Shown here: in pieces, positions 18,431-26,934 of the stretch
Layout of the letters: the number at the start of each line of letters is the position of its first letter
How positions within the stretch are numbered: the stretch's first letter is position 1
Assembly (NCBI RefSeq): GCF_900116285.1
Contig: NZ_FPAJ01000003.1
Coordinates: 62,001-126,000 of the forward strand
Reading direction: 5' to 3'
Source of the DNA: Sulfitobacter marinus
GTDB taxonomy: Bacteria; Pseudomonadota; Alphaproteobacteria; Rhodobacterales; Rhodobacteraceae
DNA length: 64,000 nucleotides
The notes under the pieces: generated by a model
What the model was told of the DNA's origin: nothing
The model's input: the letters and a program-made list of their open reading frames with translations, nothing else
Database searches by the model: none
Program-made: the position numbers and the translations under genes

Positions 18431-18994
18431 TTACTTCAACCCCGAAGTCGCGATGAATTCTGCAAGCTGAAAGATCAGCTGGCCGCGGGCGGTGGCGATG
18501 CCTGCGGGGCCGCTTTTGGGGTCGAACGACACGCTTTGGTCGAACAGGCCCGACCGTTCCCGGCCACCCCCTGAAACTGCAACGAAATACTGGCCGGTCG
18601 CACGAAACTGGCCGGTCTCGGTCGCCAACAACTCGGTAAAGCGCAGGTCAAGCCGGGCGTCGGGATAGGCATCAAAGGGCCATGGTTCTGATGCAACAGC
18701 CCGTCCGGTCAAGCGTGACAGGCTTTCGCTGATCTCAAGCGCCACTGCACGTTCTGGCGCATCAGCCCAAAGCGTATCGGTCGAGCTGACCAATGTGCCA
18801 TCATTCTTGCGGATGTGGATTTCATCGGCGGCCGCATAGCTCGGCAGGGAAACATCACGTACCTCGACCGACCGGAAGGCGATCCGCACGGTTTCGGTCA
18901 CGGGGGGCAGCGTCACAGCATAGCGATCCGCCGATCCGCAAGCGACCAAGGTCAACAGCAGCCCAAGAGCTGCGAAACATTTTACGACGTTCAT
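18431..18994 (-). CDS. pqiC: PqiC-type outer-membrane lipoprotein
   Basis: 187 residues. Lipoprotein signal: MNVVKCFAALGLLLTLVACG with lipobox L-V-A-C at residues 16-19. Family features of the PqiC/YmbA (DUF330, ABC-type transport auxiliary) group include RIAFRSVEVRDVSLPSYAA and a late LIFQLAEFI helix. In E. coli PqiC sits in the outer membrane and docks the PqiB needle. Starts 3 nt after the pqiB stop, so last gene of the pqiA-pqiA'-pqiB-pqiC operon. Confidence 0.85.
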   Translation of the reverse strand: MNVVKCFAALGLLLTLVACGSADRYAVTLPPVTETVRIAFRSVEVRDVSLPSYAAADEIHIRKNDGTLVSSTDTLWADAPERAVALEISESLSRLTGRAVASEPWPFDAYPDARLDLRFTELLATETGQFRATGQYFVAVSGGGRERSGLFDQSVSFDPKSGPAGIATARGQLIFQLAEFIATSGLK

Positions 18995-18997
18995 GAT

Positions 18998-21082
18998 CTA
19001 CCGTCCCAGCAAGAGCGAATTTGGATTACGTTCAATGGTCTTGGCCAAAGATGCAAGCGCGTCAGCCGCTTTTTGAATGTCTCGCATCGTTTCCTGTGCG
19101 GAGCGGGTGATCTTATCGCCCTCGTCGTAGCCTTCGATGGTGCGGCTGGCCTGATCAAACAAGGACGACAACCGATCAATGATTTCTGGCAAATCTTGTG
19201 CCGATACCGCGATATTATCGGCAGCATTGCGTGCAGATGCCAATGTTTGGTTGACGTTCTCAACCGCCCCGCCCTCGCGCAGTTCCTGCAAGGTATAATT
19301 CAGCTCATCCAAGGCGTTTTTCAGCGATCCAGGCAGGGCAACCGCCTCTGGCGTATCAATCACAGCTTCGGCCGAACGGGTGAGTGCGGTCAACTCATCC
19401 ACCAACTCCTGAAGCTCAAGTGCGCTGGCTTTGGCGGCGACAGCTTGCACTTCTGTAATGAGTTCAGGCACGCCTTCGATGGATGTCGAAAAGCCATCGG
19501 CAGCGCTGGATACCCCATCAAGCGCATCCATCAACCGCTTGGCCAATTGTTGCTCCTCGAGCGTGGCAACCAGTGTTTCCACCCGCGACAAAGTTGCATT
19601 CAAACTGACGGGGATATTCTGAACGGAGTCTGACGACACCAGCCCCGTGACCTCGTTGATCAAGGTCCGCACGTCCTTTGGTGTTTGTTGAAGCTCATCG
19701 CTGCCAATAAACGCTTGGGCGGAATTCATCAGGCCAATGGCGCTGTTAAGCAGTTCCTCGATGGGCAGGTTGTTAATACGGGTAAACACCCCTTCAACGC
19801 TCGCGGTCGCGTCCGATGCCTCGTTCTTTGTGGTCGGCATGACCGGCAAGCCATCCGACGCCGCCTCAAGCCGCGCGAAAGGGGCGCCTTCGACCACGAC
19901 CATTTCCACCTTAAGGCCACCCGTCAGCAGGCTGGCGTTGGCCAAACGGGCACGCAACCCATTCGCAACGCGGTCTTGTAAAAACTCCAATGCGCGCTCG
20001 GCGGTCACTTCACCCGGCAAACCAAGGCGCGCAGGCTGGATGGACAGGGTCGCGTTCAACCGGACCCGACTGTCGCCGAACTGGTTGTAATCCACAATCC
20101 CGGACAGCGCTTCGACCTGACCGATGTTGAGCCCGCTCAGCTCGACCACGGCACCAACAGCGAGGCCTGAAATATTCTCGTCAAAAATCACGCTCAGCTC
20201 GATCGGATCCACTGCAGAGGAATTGAACACAGCGTTGCGTGCCTGCTCTTTGGTGGGGTAAATCTCGAAAACCGTCCCGTCTTGAATACGACTGCCCCCT
20301 GAAACGAAGGTGTCAAAGGTAACGCCCCCGCCAATCAGCGTGGCGATGGATTCAAAGTCGATCTCGGCACCGCCGGGACCAATTGAGACACTAAAGCCCG
20401 AACTGTCCCAAAACCGGGTAGAGCTGTTCACCAGATTGCGGTGCTCTTCGTAAATCAACGCCTCGACGATAGCGAAGTTGCCGCGCGGGGCGATCTCGGC
20501 TTTGCCCAGACGACCTACTTCAATGCCGCGATACAAGATCGGCGCGTTGTCAGTAAGCTGACCATTCCCCACGGTGCGAAACGCGATCTGCAAACCTTTT
20601 TGGCCGGTGCGGATCAGGGGTGCATTTTCCGCGCCGCTAAAACGATTGGCGAAGGGCCCAATTTCATCATTCCAAGACCCTTCGATATACACGCCGCTCA
20701 GCACAGTGCTTAACCCGGTGATGCCTTGGGCCGACACTTCAGGCTGGACGATCCAGAAGGCGGCGCTGTTATCGATATAAGGGGCAACATCCTTGTCGAC
20801 ACGGATTGAGGCAACAACCTTGCCCAGCCCTTGGGAAAACCCAACCGCTTCGACCCGACCAACAGTTACGTCGCGAAACCGCAATTCGGTTTCACCTGCC
20901 TTGATGCCCGCGCCATTTTCGAACTCGACAAAAATCTGCGGGCCGCGCGCGCTATAGCTTTGCCAAGCCACACCCAATGCAATCAAAAGCGCCAGAAACG
21001 GGATGATCCATACGATTGATGCGCCGCTAAGAAATATCTTGCGCGCAGATTTGATCGGCACGTCAGGTGGTGTGTCAGTCAT
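18998..21082 (-). CDS. pqiB: Intermembrane lipid transport protein PqiB (MCE family)
   Basis: 694 residues from ATG 21082, chosen because GGGGA lies about 10 nt upstream and homologues start MTD-rich; in-frame ATGs at 21100 and 21115 would add 6 or 11 residues. One N-terminal membrane helix (IVWIIPFLALLIALGVAWQ). Three MCE domains follow: IFVEFENGAGIKAGETELRF, then LQIAFRTVGNGQLTDNAPIL, then LSVIFDENISGLAVGAVVEL. The last ~280 residues are long helices, as in the PqiB needle. It forms a periplasm-spanning tube for lipid movement. The start overlaps the second pqiA gene by 8 nt. Confidence 0.9.
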   Translation of the reverse strand: MTDTPPDVPIKSARKIFLSGASIVWIIPFLALLIALGVAWQSYSARGPQIFVEFENGAGIKAGETELRFRDVTVGRVEAVGFSQGLGKVVASIRVDKDVAPYIDNSAAFWIVQPEVSAQGITGLSTVLSGVYIEGSWNDEIGPFANRFSGAENAPLIRTGQKGLQIAFRTVGNGQLTDNAPILYRGIEVGRLGKAEIAPRGNFAIVEALIYEEHRNLVNSSTRFWDSSGFSVSIGPGGAEIDFESIATLIGGGVTFDTFVSGGSRIQDGTVFEIYPTKEQARNAVFNSSAVDPIELSVIFDENISGLAVGAVVELSGLNIGQVEALSGIVDYNQFGDSRVRLNATLSIQPARLGLPGEVTAERALEFLQDRVANGLRARLANASLLTGGLKVEMVVVEGAPFARLEAASDGLPVMPTTKNEASDATASVEGVFTRINNLPIEELLNSAIGLMNSAQAFIGSDELQQTPKDVRTLINEVTGLVSSDSVQNIPVSLNATLSRVETLVATLEEQQLAKRLMDALDGVSSAADGFSTSIEGVPELITEVQAVAAKASALELQELVDELTALTRSAEAVIDTPEAVALPGSLKNALDELNYTLQELREGGAVENVNQTLASARNAADNIAVSAQDLPEIIDRLSSLFDQASRTIEGYDEGDKITRSAQETMRDIQKAADALASLAKTIERNPNSLLLGR

Positions 21083-21734
21083 TGTGTGTGGAATCCCCAT
21101 TCCCCGACCGGTCATCCCAAATCATACGGGAATCGAAAGCCTGTGCAGAAAGCATAGTGAAAATCACGGAAAGTGCGAAGAACATACTCGCCGGTCCAGG
21201 ATTGATAGTCGCAAGTGTCTTGAGTTGTACCAGAGATGATAAAATCGCAACCACAAAGATATCGATCATCGACCAGCGGCCAATATACTCGACGACCTCA
21301 TACATGAAATGCCGCGCGCTATTTGATGCCATCCGGCGCGTTTTGACGCTGATTGCCAGAAATGCGATGGCCCAAAATTTAGCCAGTGGAATGACGACCG
21401 ACGCCACCAAAATAATCGCCGCAACCCCGAACGCGCCGTGATGAGCCAATTCGACCGCACCGCCGACAATCGTGCTTTCGTCGTTTTGAAACAACGTTTT
21501 GGTGCGCAGCATCGGGTAGATATTCGCCGGGATATAGCACATCAGCCCGACGACCCAAAAGGCCCAGACACGTTGCAGGCTGCCATAGTCGCGCGACACC
21601 ATTTTATGACCGCAGCGCCCGCAAATCTGTGTGCCCATCGGCCACGCTTTGGTGCAACGCGTACAAGCCACAAGGCCCATCTGGCGCGCACTTAGGATTT
21701 TTTGGGGTGTTCCAGAGAGTTCCATACCGACCAT
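21075..21734 (-). CDS. pqiA: Paraquat-inducible protein A, C-terminal half as separate gene
   Basis: 219 residues. Starts with a zinc-ribbon-like module (CTRCTKAW ... CGRCGHKM, about residues 24-44) followed by four membrane helices (WAFWVVGLMCYIPANIYPML, FGVAAIILVASVVIPLAKFW, and two more). E. coli PqiA (~417 residues) holds two such modules in one chain; here this one is encoded separately and its gene overlaps the first by 43 nt. Inner-membrane partner of PqiB. The ATG at 21734 has only a weak ribosome site; 21725 is an alternative. Confidence 0.85.
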   Translation of the reverse strand: MVGMELSGTPQKILSARQMGLVACTRCTKAWPMGTQICGRCGHKMVSRDYGSLQRVWAFWVVGLMCYIPANIYPMLRTKTLFQNDESTIVGGAVELAHHGAFGVAAIILVASVVIPLAKFWAIAFLAISVKTRRMASNSARHFMYEVVEYIGRWSMIDIFVVAILSSLVQLKTLATINPGPASMFFALSVIFTMLSAQAFDSRMIWDDRSGNGDSTHND

Positions 21735-22339
21735 TTACAAATAAAATTCTCTTGCGCGACCACCAAAACAACCAGACCGCCAAACATCCAGAACGCAGGC
21801 CCAAAACCGACCGTTGCCAGATCTGCGATTTTTACCAGCGCAACGGCGCAACCAAGTGCAAAGATTTCAGCCATAGACCACGGGCGCAGCGCCTCGGACG
21901 CGCGAAAGGCCTGCATGGCGTATCGGGCGGGGGGCAGATCCAGCACCACAGGTACCAGTACATAAAGCGTAATCACCACCCGGATTAACGGCACAATCAG
22001 GATCAAAGCGGCGGTCGCCAGGGCCAGCAACAAAAGCGGCCCGCTTGAAAAGGCCAATGCCGCATCGATCACCGAAACCGAATTTTTATTGCCCGCCGCA
22101 TCGATATCAAGAAACGGAAAGAAAGCCGCGCCAATGATCAAAATAAACGTCGCGATTGAAATAGCGATGATAATCAGCCCTGCTTTGTGCCGGGGCGCGA
22201 TCAACACGGTATGACAGCGTTGGCAGACCGCCCTTTCGCCCATTTTAGGGATTTTTAGATGATACACGGCATCGCATTGCGGGCAGACAATCAAGTCTGC
22301 CAGCGGCGTTTGCGTTTGTGTATCTACGGTGTCCTTCAT
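21692..22339 (-). CDS. pqiA: Paraquat-inducible protein A, N-terminal half as separate gene
   Basis: 215 residues from ATG 22339. The frame remains open about 350 nt upstream, but those codons are antisense to pfpI and its promoter and are not PqiA-like. Zinc-ribbon-like CPQCDAVYHL ... CQRCHTVL at about 21-46, then four membrane helices (GLIIIAISIATFILIIGAAF and others). First gene of the lipid-transport operon. Divergent from pfpI with a 166-nt gap that must hold both promoters. The pair with 21075-21734 reconstitutes a complete PqiA. Confidence 0.85.
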   Translation of the reverse strand: MKDTVDTQTQTPLADLIVCPQCDAVYHLKIPKMGERAVCQRCHTVLIAPRHKAGLIIIAISIATFILIIGAAFFPFLDIDAAGNKNSVSVIDAALAFSSGPLLLLALATAALILIVPLIRVVITLYVLVPVVLDLPPARYAMQAFRASEALRPWSMAEIFALGCAVALVKIADLATVGFGPAFWMFGGLVVLVVAQENFICKWSVWNSLEHPKKS

Positions 22340-22439
22340 TGCACTTTTATACAGTAGTTTTTGGCATTTGATATTCAATTCCTCACACGATCTAGTCATC
22401 AAAATCGGCTCGTGAACGGGTGTTCTTTGGCCACAAAGC

Positions 22440-22464
22440 GGAACGAATTCACCACATAGGTGTT
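22440..22464 (+). promoter_or_regulatory. Putative EcfG promoter of the pfpI gene
   Basis: GGAAC (22440-22444), 16-nt spacer, TGTT (22461-22464), 42 nt before the ATG at 22506. Matches the general-stress consensus GGAAC-N16/17-CGTT except for one base of the -10. A strong AAAAGGAGAG ribosome site (22491-22500) follows. Confidence 0.6.
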
Positions 22465-22505
22465 GGGAGGGAGAAGCAAATAACGAGCACAAAAGGAGAG
22501 TAACG

Positions 22506-23066
22506 ATGACACAGATTTCAAATGCAAAAATCATGATCCTTTCGACCAATGGTTTTGAACAATCCGAGCTTGAGCGCCCCCTGAATGACCTGCGCGCCAA
22601 AGGTGCGACAGTACATGTTGTGACCCCCGATGGCGAAGACATCAAAGGCTGGGACCAAAAGGATTGGGGCAACACCGTTCCCGCTGACAAGGCCTTGGCC
22701 GACGTAAGCGTTGACGATTACAACGCGCTTGTCCTGCCCGGCGGTCAAATGAACCCCGACATTCTGCGCGCCAACAAAGACGCCGTTGCGCTGATCAAAG
22801 CGTTTGGCGATTCCGGCAAGCCGATTGCCGCCATCTGCCACGCACCTTGGTTGCTGATCGAGGCCGGGATTATCGAGGGGCGCAAAGCAACCTCTTACGG
22901 GTCCATCGCCACCGATCTGAAAAATGCGGGTGCGCATTTTGAGGACAGCGAAGTTGTGGTTGATCAGGCGATCATCACCAGCCGTTCCCCCGACGATCTG
23001 GATGCGTTCATCGCAAAGATCGTTGAAGAGGTCGAAGAAGGCAGACACGACCGCGAAGCTGCCTAA
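22506..23066 (+). CDS. DJ-1/PfpI family stress protein (YhbO-like)
   Basis: 186 residues of the type 1 glutamine amidotransferase fold. Nucleophile elbow AAICHAPW with C111-H112; E21 (FEQSELERP) is the residue that usually hydrogen-bonds the cysteine. LVLPGGQMNPDILR is the PfpI/YhbO substrate-pocket loop. Members act as glyoxalase III/deglycase or cysteine peptidase; the exact activity cannot be told. AAAAGGAGAG lies 5 nt before the ATG. Monocistronic: a strong terminator follows. The EcfG-type promoter suggests general-stress induction. Confidence 0.9.
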   Translation: MTQISNAKIMILSTNGFEQSELERPLNDLRAKGATVHVVTPDGEDIKGWDQKDWGNTVPADKALADVSVDDYNALVLPGGQMNPDILRANKDAVALIKAFGDSGKPIAAICHAPWLLIEAGIIEGRKATSYGSIATDLKNAGAHFEDSEVVVDQAIITSRSPDDLDAFIAKIVEEVEEGRHDREAA

Positions 23067-23089
23067 TTCTGGCTTGCGTATCGTATCGG

Positions 23090-23117
23090 AAAGGCAGGGT
23101 TCGCGCCCTGCCTTTTT
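23090..23117 (+). terminator. Rho-independent terminator after pfpI
   Basis: AAAGGCAGGG (23090-23099), 6-nt loop TTCGCG, CCCTGCCTTTTT (23106-23117): 7 GC-rich pairs plus A-U pairs and a U-tract. It lies 23 nt after the pfpI stop and before the end of the convergent aminotransferase gene. Confidence 0.85.
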
Positions 23118-23122
23118 GGTGT

Positions 23123-24445
23123 TCAGCCCAAGGCTTGCATGATGCTTTTGCCCAGCTTTTCGACCAGTTCATCAATTTGTGCGTCCGTGATGATAAACGG
23201 TGGTGCCAGCAGCACGTGATCCCCGGTTCTCCCGTCAATCGTGCCAGACATCGGATAGCAAATCAGACCGTTTTCAAATGCGTGTTTCTTGATCTTTGCA
23301 GCAATACCCAAGGTTGGATCAAACGGCGCTTTGGTACTGCGATCAGCCACCATTTCAACGCCCATGAACAAGCCACGGCCCCGAATATCGCCGACGTTAG
23401 GGTGCTGGCCAAAGGCGGCATTTAACGCGCTGCGCAGCTTGTCCCCCTGACGTTGCACATTGGACAACAGATCACGCCCGAGAACGGCGGAAACCACCGC
23501 GACACCGGCGGCCGCGGCCGTCGGGTGGCCCAGATAGGTATGCCCATGCTGGAAAAAGCCTGTGCCGTCTTGGATCGCCTGGTAAATCTGGGCCGTGCAT
23601 AGCATTGCCCCGATGGGCTGGTATCCGCCGCCCAACCCCTTGGCGATACACAAGATATCCGGGTTCACGCCTTCTTGCGTGCAGGCAAATAGCGCGCCTG
23701 TGCGCCCCATGCCGCACATCACCTCGTCCAAGATCAACAACACGCCGTATTGATCGCAAATCTCGCGGATGCGTTTGAAATACCCCGGTGCGGCGGTCAA
23801 CGCGCCAGATGTCGCCCCCACCACAGGCTCGGCAATGAATGCCATCACGGTTTCCGGGCCGACACGCAGCAATTCTTCCTCAAGCAGGTTGGCGGCGCGG
23901 AGGCCGTATTCCTCGGGTGTCTCGCCATCATGCATCAGGCGGTATTCATAGCAGGGATTGATGTGGCTGATATCCAACAGCAGCGGCGCGAATTGCGCGC
24001 GACGCCATTCGTTCCCGCCCGCCGATAACGCGCCAATGGTGTTGCCGTGATAGCTTTGCTTGCGGGCGATGATACGGCCCCGTTCGGGCTCTCCCCGCTC
24101 AACGTAGTATTGGCGGGCAAGTTTCAGCGCGGCCTCGACCGCCTCTGACCCGCCGGACACCAGATAGACGCGATCCAGATCGCCCGGCGCGTGTTCGATC
24201 AACAGATCGGCAAGGGTTTCAGCCGGTTCAGAGGTCAAGAACCCCGTATGCGCATAAGCCAAACTGTCCAACTGCGCCTTGATCGCGTCAATCACTTCGT
24301 GGTCGCCATGGCCAAGGCACGACACCGCCGCCCCACCTGATGCATCCAAATACTGCTTGCCGCTGGCGTCGGTCAGATAGCACCCCTCGCCACTGACGGC
24401 GACCGGGGGCAGGTTGCGGGTGTGACGGGGAAAGACATGCGACAT
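23123..24445 (-). CDS. Class III (omega) aminotransferase
   Basis: 440 residues. PLP site: SGGSEAVEAALKLAR (phosphate cup, about 97-111), SYHGNTIGAL, LILDEVMCGMGRTG with D240, and the Schiff-base lysine K269 in CIAKGLGGGYQP. Class III enzymes move amino groups from the terminal amine of diamines, omega-amino acids or related compounds. Last gene of the five-gene amine operon (21-nt gap after the C45 gene). In that setting a terminal amine created by decarboxylation is its most likely substrate. A second class III enzyme, gabT, lies at 37 kb and is not the same protein. Confidence 0.88.
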   Translation of the reverse strand: MSHVFPRHTRNLPPVAVSGEGCYLTDASGKQYLDASGGAAVSCLGHGDHEVIDAIKAQLDSLAYAHTGFLTSEPAETLADLLIEHAPGDLDRVYLVSGGSEAVEAALKLARQYYVERGEPERGRIIARKQSYHGNTIGALSAGGNEWRRAQFAPLLLDISHINPCYEYRLMHDGETPEEYGLRAANLLEEELLRVGPETVMAFIAEPVVGATSGALTAAPGYFKRIREICDQYGVLLILDEVMCGMGRTGALFACTQEGVNPDILCIAKGLGGGYQPIGAMLCTAQIYQAIQDGTGFFQHGHTYLGHPTAAAAGVAVVSAVLGRDLLSNVQRQGDKLRSALNAAFGQHPNVGDIRGRGLFMGVEMVADRSTKAPFDPTLGIAAKIKKHAFENGLICYPMSGTIDGRTGDHVLLAPPFIITDAQIDELVEKLGKSIMQALG

Positions 24446-24466
24446 CAGGTTATCCTTGGCTAAGGG

Positions 24467-25438
24467 TTAAGCAGCGCCGGGCAGCAACACGTTGCGCGCC
24501 CCTTCCTCAAAGTTGTCAATTGTCTGGGGCCAGACCGTTCCGGGCCAGCGCAGTTCCATCTGACGTTTTCGGGGGCGATATACGGCAGTGTAAAGCGTCC
24601 CGAAACCGGCGTTAAAGGCATGCGAATACAAGGGCGGCTTTAGAAACGTCCCGATAAATTTCTCTTCGGGGTCACGGTGGAAACGCAGGCGTTGCAACAG
24701 ATACCGTTCACGTTCAACCGTGGCGGTGAACCGCGCGTGGCTGATCCATTCAACGGTTTCTTGGTGGTTGGTTGCCACAGCGGCATTGGTAATCAACGTC
24801 TCACGATCGGGGGCCATGAACGCGGTCAAATACTTGCGCTTTCGGTCCAGCACAGTGACGTTATAGCTCATGTGGGTAGGCACGCGCGCCAGTACCTCGC
24901 CCGCCTGTTCCGTGGTTTCGCAGATTTGCAAAACATAGCGCAGGATAAGCGGCACGCCAAACCCCACACCCACGACGCGCCTGCCCCCAAAGGTCAGCGA
25001 GATCGACAGGCCCGCGTCATTCACACCGTCCACCAACCCGAACAACCCGTCCGAGGTGCCCATGACTTTGCGGCCCTGCCAGCCCGTGTGCAAAACCAAG
25101 CTGTCAAAAGCGTTGATGTTGTAGTCGTAATTGCGCACCAAAACAGGTTCTCTGCCGCCCCACACGGCCTGACTACACCCCGACAGATAGGGCGGCGGGC
25201 AATAAAAGCTTAGGAACCGCGCAGCCAAATCGCCGCCGCCGGCCTGCTCGCACAGTTCCTCGTAAAGGGGGACCATCTCGGGCATGTGGGTTTTGAGCGC
25301 GCGCCTGCATTCCGCATAGGTCGGGCGCACGGATTCGCCCTCCTTTAACCACCATTTGCGGTAATGGGGCCAGTATTCGGCGAAAAGCCCGGCCCATTTA
25401 GGACCGGGCGTTTCTTCTGATATCGCACGCCAAAGCAT
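24467..25438 (-). CDS. C45-family Ntn acyltransferase/amidohydrolase
   Basis: 323 residues. Resembles the acyl-CoA:6-aminopenicillanate acyltransferase (AAT, peptidase C45) fold. SGCSQAVWGGREPVLVRNYD places the autoprocessing nucleophile at C88 after a Gly, followed by the R-N-Y/D oxyanion region; LVDGVNDAGLSISLTFGG and TNHQETVEW are the other conserved blocks. The enzyme should self-cleave before C88 to expose an N-terminal cysteine that hydrolyses or transfers acyl groups on amides. No signal peptide, so cytoplasmic. Between the ATP-grasp and aminotransferase genes with 18-21-nt gaps. Substrate unknown; a conjugate made by the ATP-grasp enzyme is an obvious candidate. Confidence 0.8.
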   Translation of the reverse strand: MLWRAISEETPGPKWAGLFAEYWPHYRKWWLKEGESVRPTYAECRRALKTHMPEMVPLYEELCEQAGGGDLAARFLSFYCPPPYLSGCSQAVWGGREPVLVRNYDYNINAFDSLVLHTGWQGRKVMGTSDGLFGLVDGVNDAGLSISLTFGGRRVVGVGFGVPLILRYVLQICETTEQAGEVLARVPTHMSYNVTVLDRKRKYLTAFMAPDRETLITNAAVATNHQETVEWISHARFTATVERERYLLQRLRFHRDPEEKFIGTFLKPPLYSHAFNAGFGTLYTAVYRPRKRQMELRWPGTVWPQTIDNFEEGARNVLLPGAA

Positions 25439-25456
25439 GTGCTGGCCTCTCAGGGC

Positions 25457-26917
25457 TTAGAGAATTTTAAATGCCGGATCTGAAAACGCGGGACCTGCCT
25501 CTGCCACTGGCAAAGGCCGACCGTGCACCGACTGCTTGATGCCGTGAATCCACTTTTTCGCGCGCTCATTCAACTGGAATGATTTGGTCATCGACCGGCC
25601 ACGGGTCACAAGGATGCCAATATCGGCCCCTTCATAGCGGTAATCACCCGGTTGAAGGATGCGCAAAAAGAACGCCTCGTTCTCGGATTCGACCGCACGG
25701 CGGTGATAATCGAAACGGTCAAACACCACGCGACCGTCTTCAAGCATCTTATAGATGCCAGTTTCCGGTGCATCGCTACAGATATCAACGCTGTCTTCGG
25801 TATGTTTGATCACCATTTGCGACCAGCCGTCGATCATCGCGGGGTCGGCCCAACGGTCGTTCAGCTCGCCGGTGTCCAGATTGAATTTCTTTTTCGAGAA
25901 CTCAAGCAAGTGGAACAGGAACAGCGGTGCATCAGCATGGGCAAACGCCGCATGGTTGGTCATGGATGACGCACCAGTGATGCGCGGGTTCAATTCCCCC
26001 AACCACAGATCGCCGGTTTTCTTGTCGATCAGGAAGTCCAGCTCGAAATAACCACGATATCCTTCCTTGCGCAGCTGTTCACCAAACTTGAAAGTCAGTT
26101 CCCGCGCCCGTTGGCGCACCTTGGGCGGGAAGGCGGTGGAAAGAATTTCGTTACCACACCAGCCACCGCGATAGGGTGTCAGATCTTTGAAACCGACCAG
26201 CTCGGTCATTAACGGACCAACGATTGTACCTTCTTTGGTGGCACAAGCCTCAATCGCCGAACCGCGGCAATCGATGCGCTTCATGATCTTGATCTCGCCT
26301 TCGCCGACAATCTCGGACTCGTGGCGACGGAAGTCAGCCTCGGACTTGATAAAGAACGTGGTGTGCCCGCTGTCGCCAAAAGCCGATTGCAGCACCAGAT
26401 CATGGCCGATCCCCGCCTTTTCGCAGGTCTTGCGCAGACCTTCATAGCTTTTGACCTCGGCCAGCACGTTCGGCACCGATGGCACGCCGGCTTTGTTGCC
26501 GATACGGACGGTTTCGATCTTGTTGTCCATCTTGGTGCGAAGTTTGGCCTTAGGGAACCAGACATCGGCGCCTAGCTCTTTGGATAGACGTTCGGTTTCC
26601 TCATCGAACATCAGGAACACAAACTTGGGCTTGCCGCCGCGGCGTTTGATGAAATCAATCACCTCTTTGTGCTGCAACAGATAGTTGTTGATGTCTTCGA
26701 TGCTTTGGAATTCGGCATGCGGTTGTTCGGACGGGCAGAACACATTTGGGTGTTTGCCGCCGTAACAGTCGATGTAGCAGATATATTTGAAATTCTTCAC
26801 CCATTCATCGAGGCCCAACAGGTTAAAGTTGGTGGCCGAAATGAAATAGATCGGGTCTTCGTTGCGGTGAAAGAACCGGCGAATTTCCGAGATATTCTTG
26901 AGAACAGTCGTGGACAT
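25457..26917 (-). CDS. ATP-grasp carboxylate-amine ligase-like protein
   Basis: 486 residues. Residues ~130-340 form an ATP-grasp core: TKMDNKIETVRIGNKAGVPS (subdomain before the lid), LVLQSAFGDSGHTTFF (glycine-rich loop), IKIMKRIDCRGSAIEACATK, and the metal site ELDFLIDKKTGDLWLGELNP where E and N bind Mg-ATP. Databases tend to name such proteins 'biotin carboxylase', but no biotin- or carboxyltransferase-type domain is present. It should activate a carboxylate as acyl phosphate and join it to an amine, thiol or bicarbonate. AAAAGGAACC precedes the ATG. It lies 17 nt after the decarboxylase, which would provide an amine. Partner acid unknown. Confidence 0.8.
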   Translation of the reverse strand: MSTTVLKNISEIRRFFHRNEDPIYFISATNFNLLGLDEWVKNFKYICYIDCYGGKHPNVFCPSEQPHAEFQSIEDINNYLLQHKEVIDFIKRRGGKPKFVFLMFDEETERLSKELGADVWFPKAKLRTKMDNKIETVRIGNKAGVPSVPNVLAEVKSYEGLRKTCEKAGIGHDLVLQSAFGDSGHTTFFIKSEADFRRHESEIVGEGEIKIMKRIDCRGSAIEACATKEGTIVGPLMTELVGFKDLTPYRGGWCGNEILSTAFPPKVRQRARELTFKFGEQLRKEGYRGYFELDFLIDKKTGDLWLGELNPRITGASSMTNHAAFAHADAPLFLFHLLEFSKKKFNLDTGELNDRWADPAMIDGWSQMVIKHTEDSVDICSDAPETGIYKMLEDGRVVFDRFDYHRRAVESENEAFFLRILQPGDYRYEGADIGILVTRGRSMTKSFQLNERAKKWIHGIKQSVHGRPLPVAEAGPAFSDPAFKIL

Positions 26918-26934
26918 AGGATTGGTTCCTTTTC

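Noticed and set aside
22340-22690. N-terminal extension of the first pqiA gene to position 22690
   Set aside because: The extra codons are antisense to the start of pfpI and its promoter and are not PqiA-like; the ATG at 22339 directly precedes the zinc-ribbon module.
25457-26917. Biotin carboxylase function for the ATP-grasp protein
   Set aside because: Only the ATP-grasp core is shared; no biotin carrier (MKM) or carboxyltransferase domain is encoded nearby.
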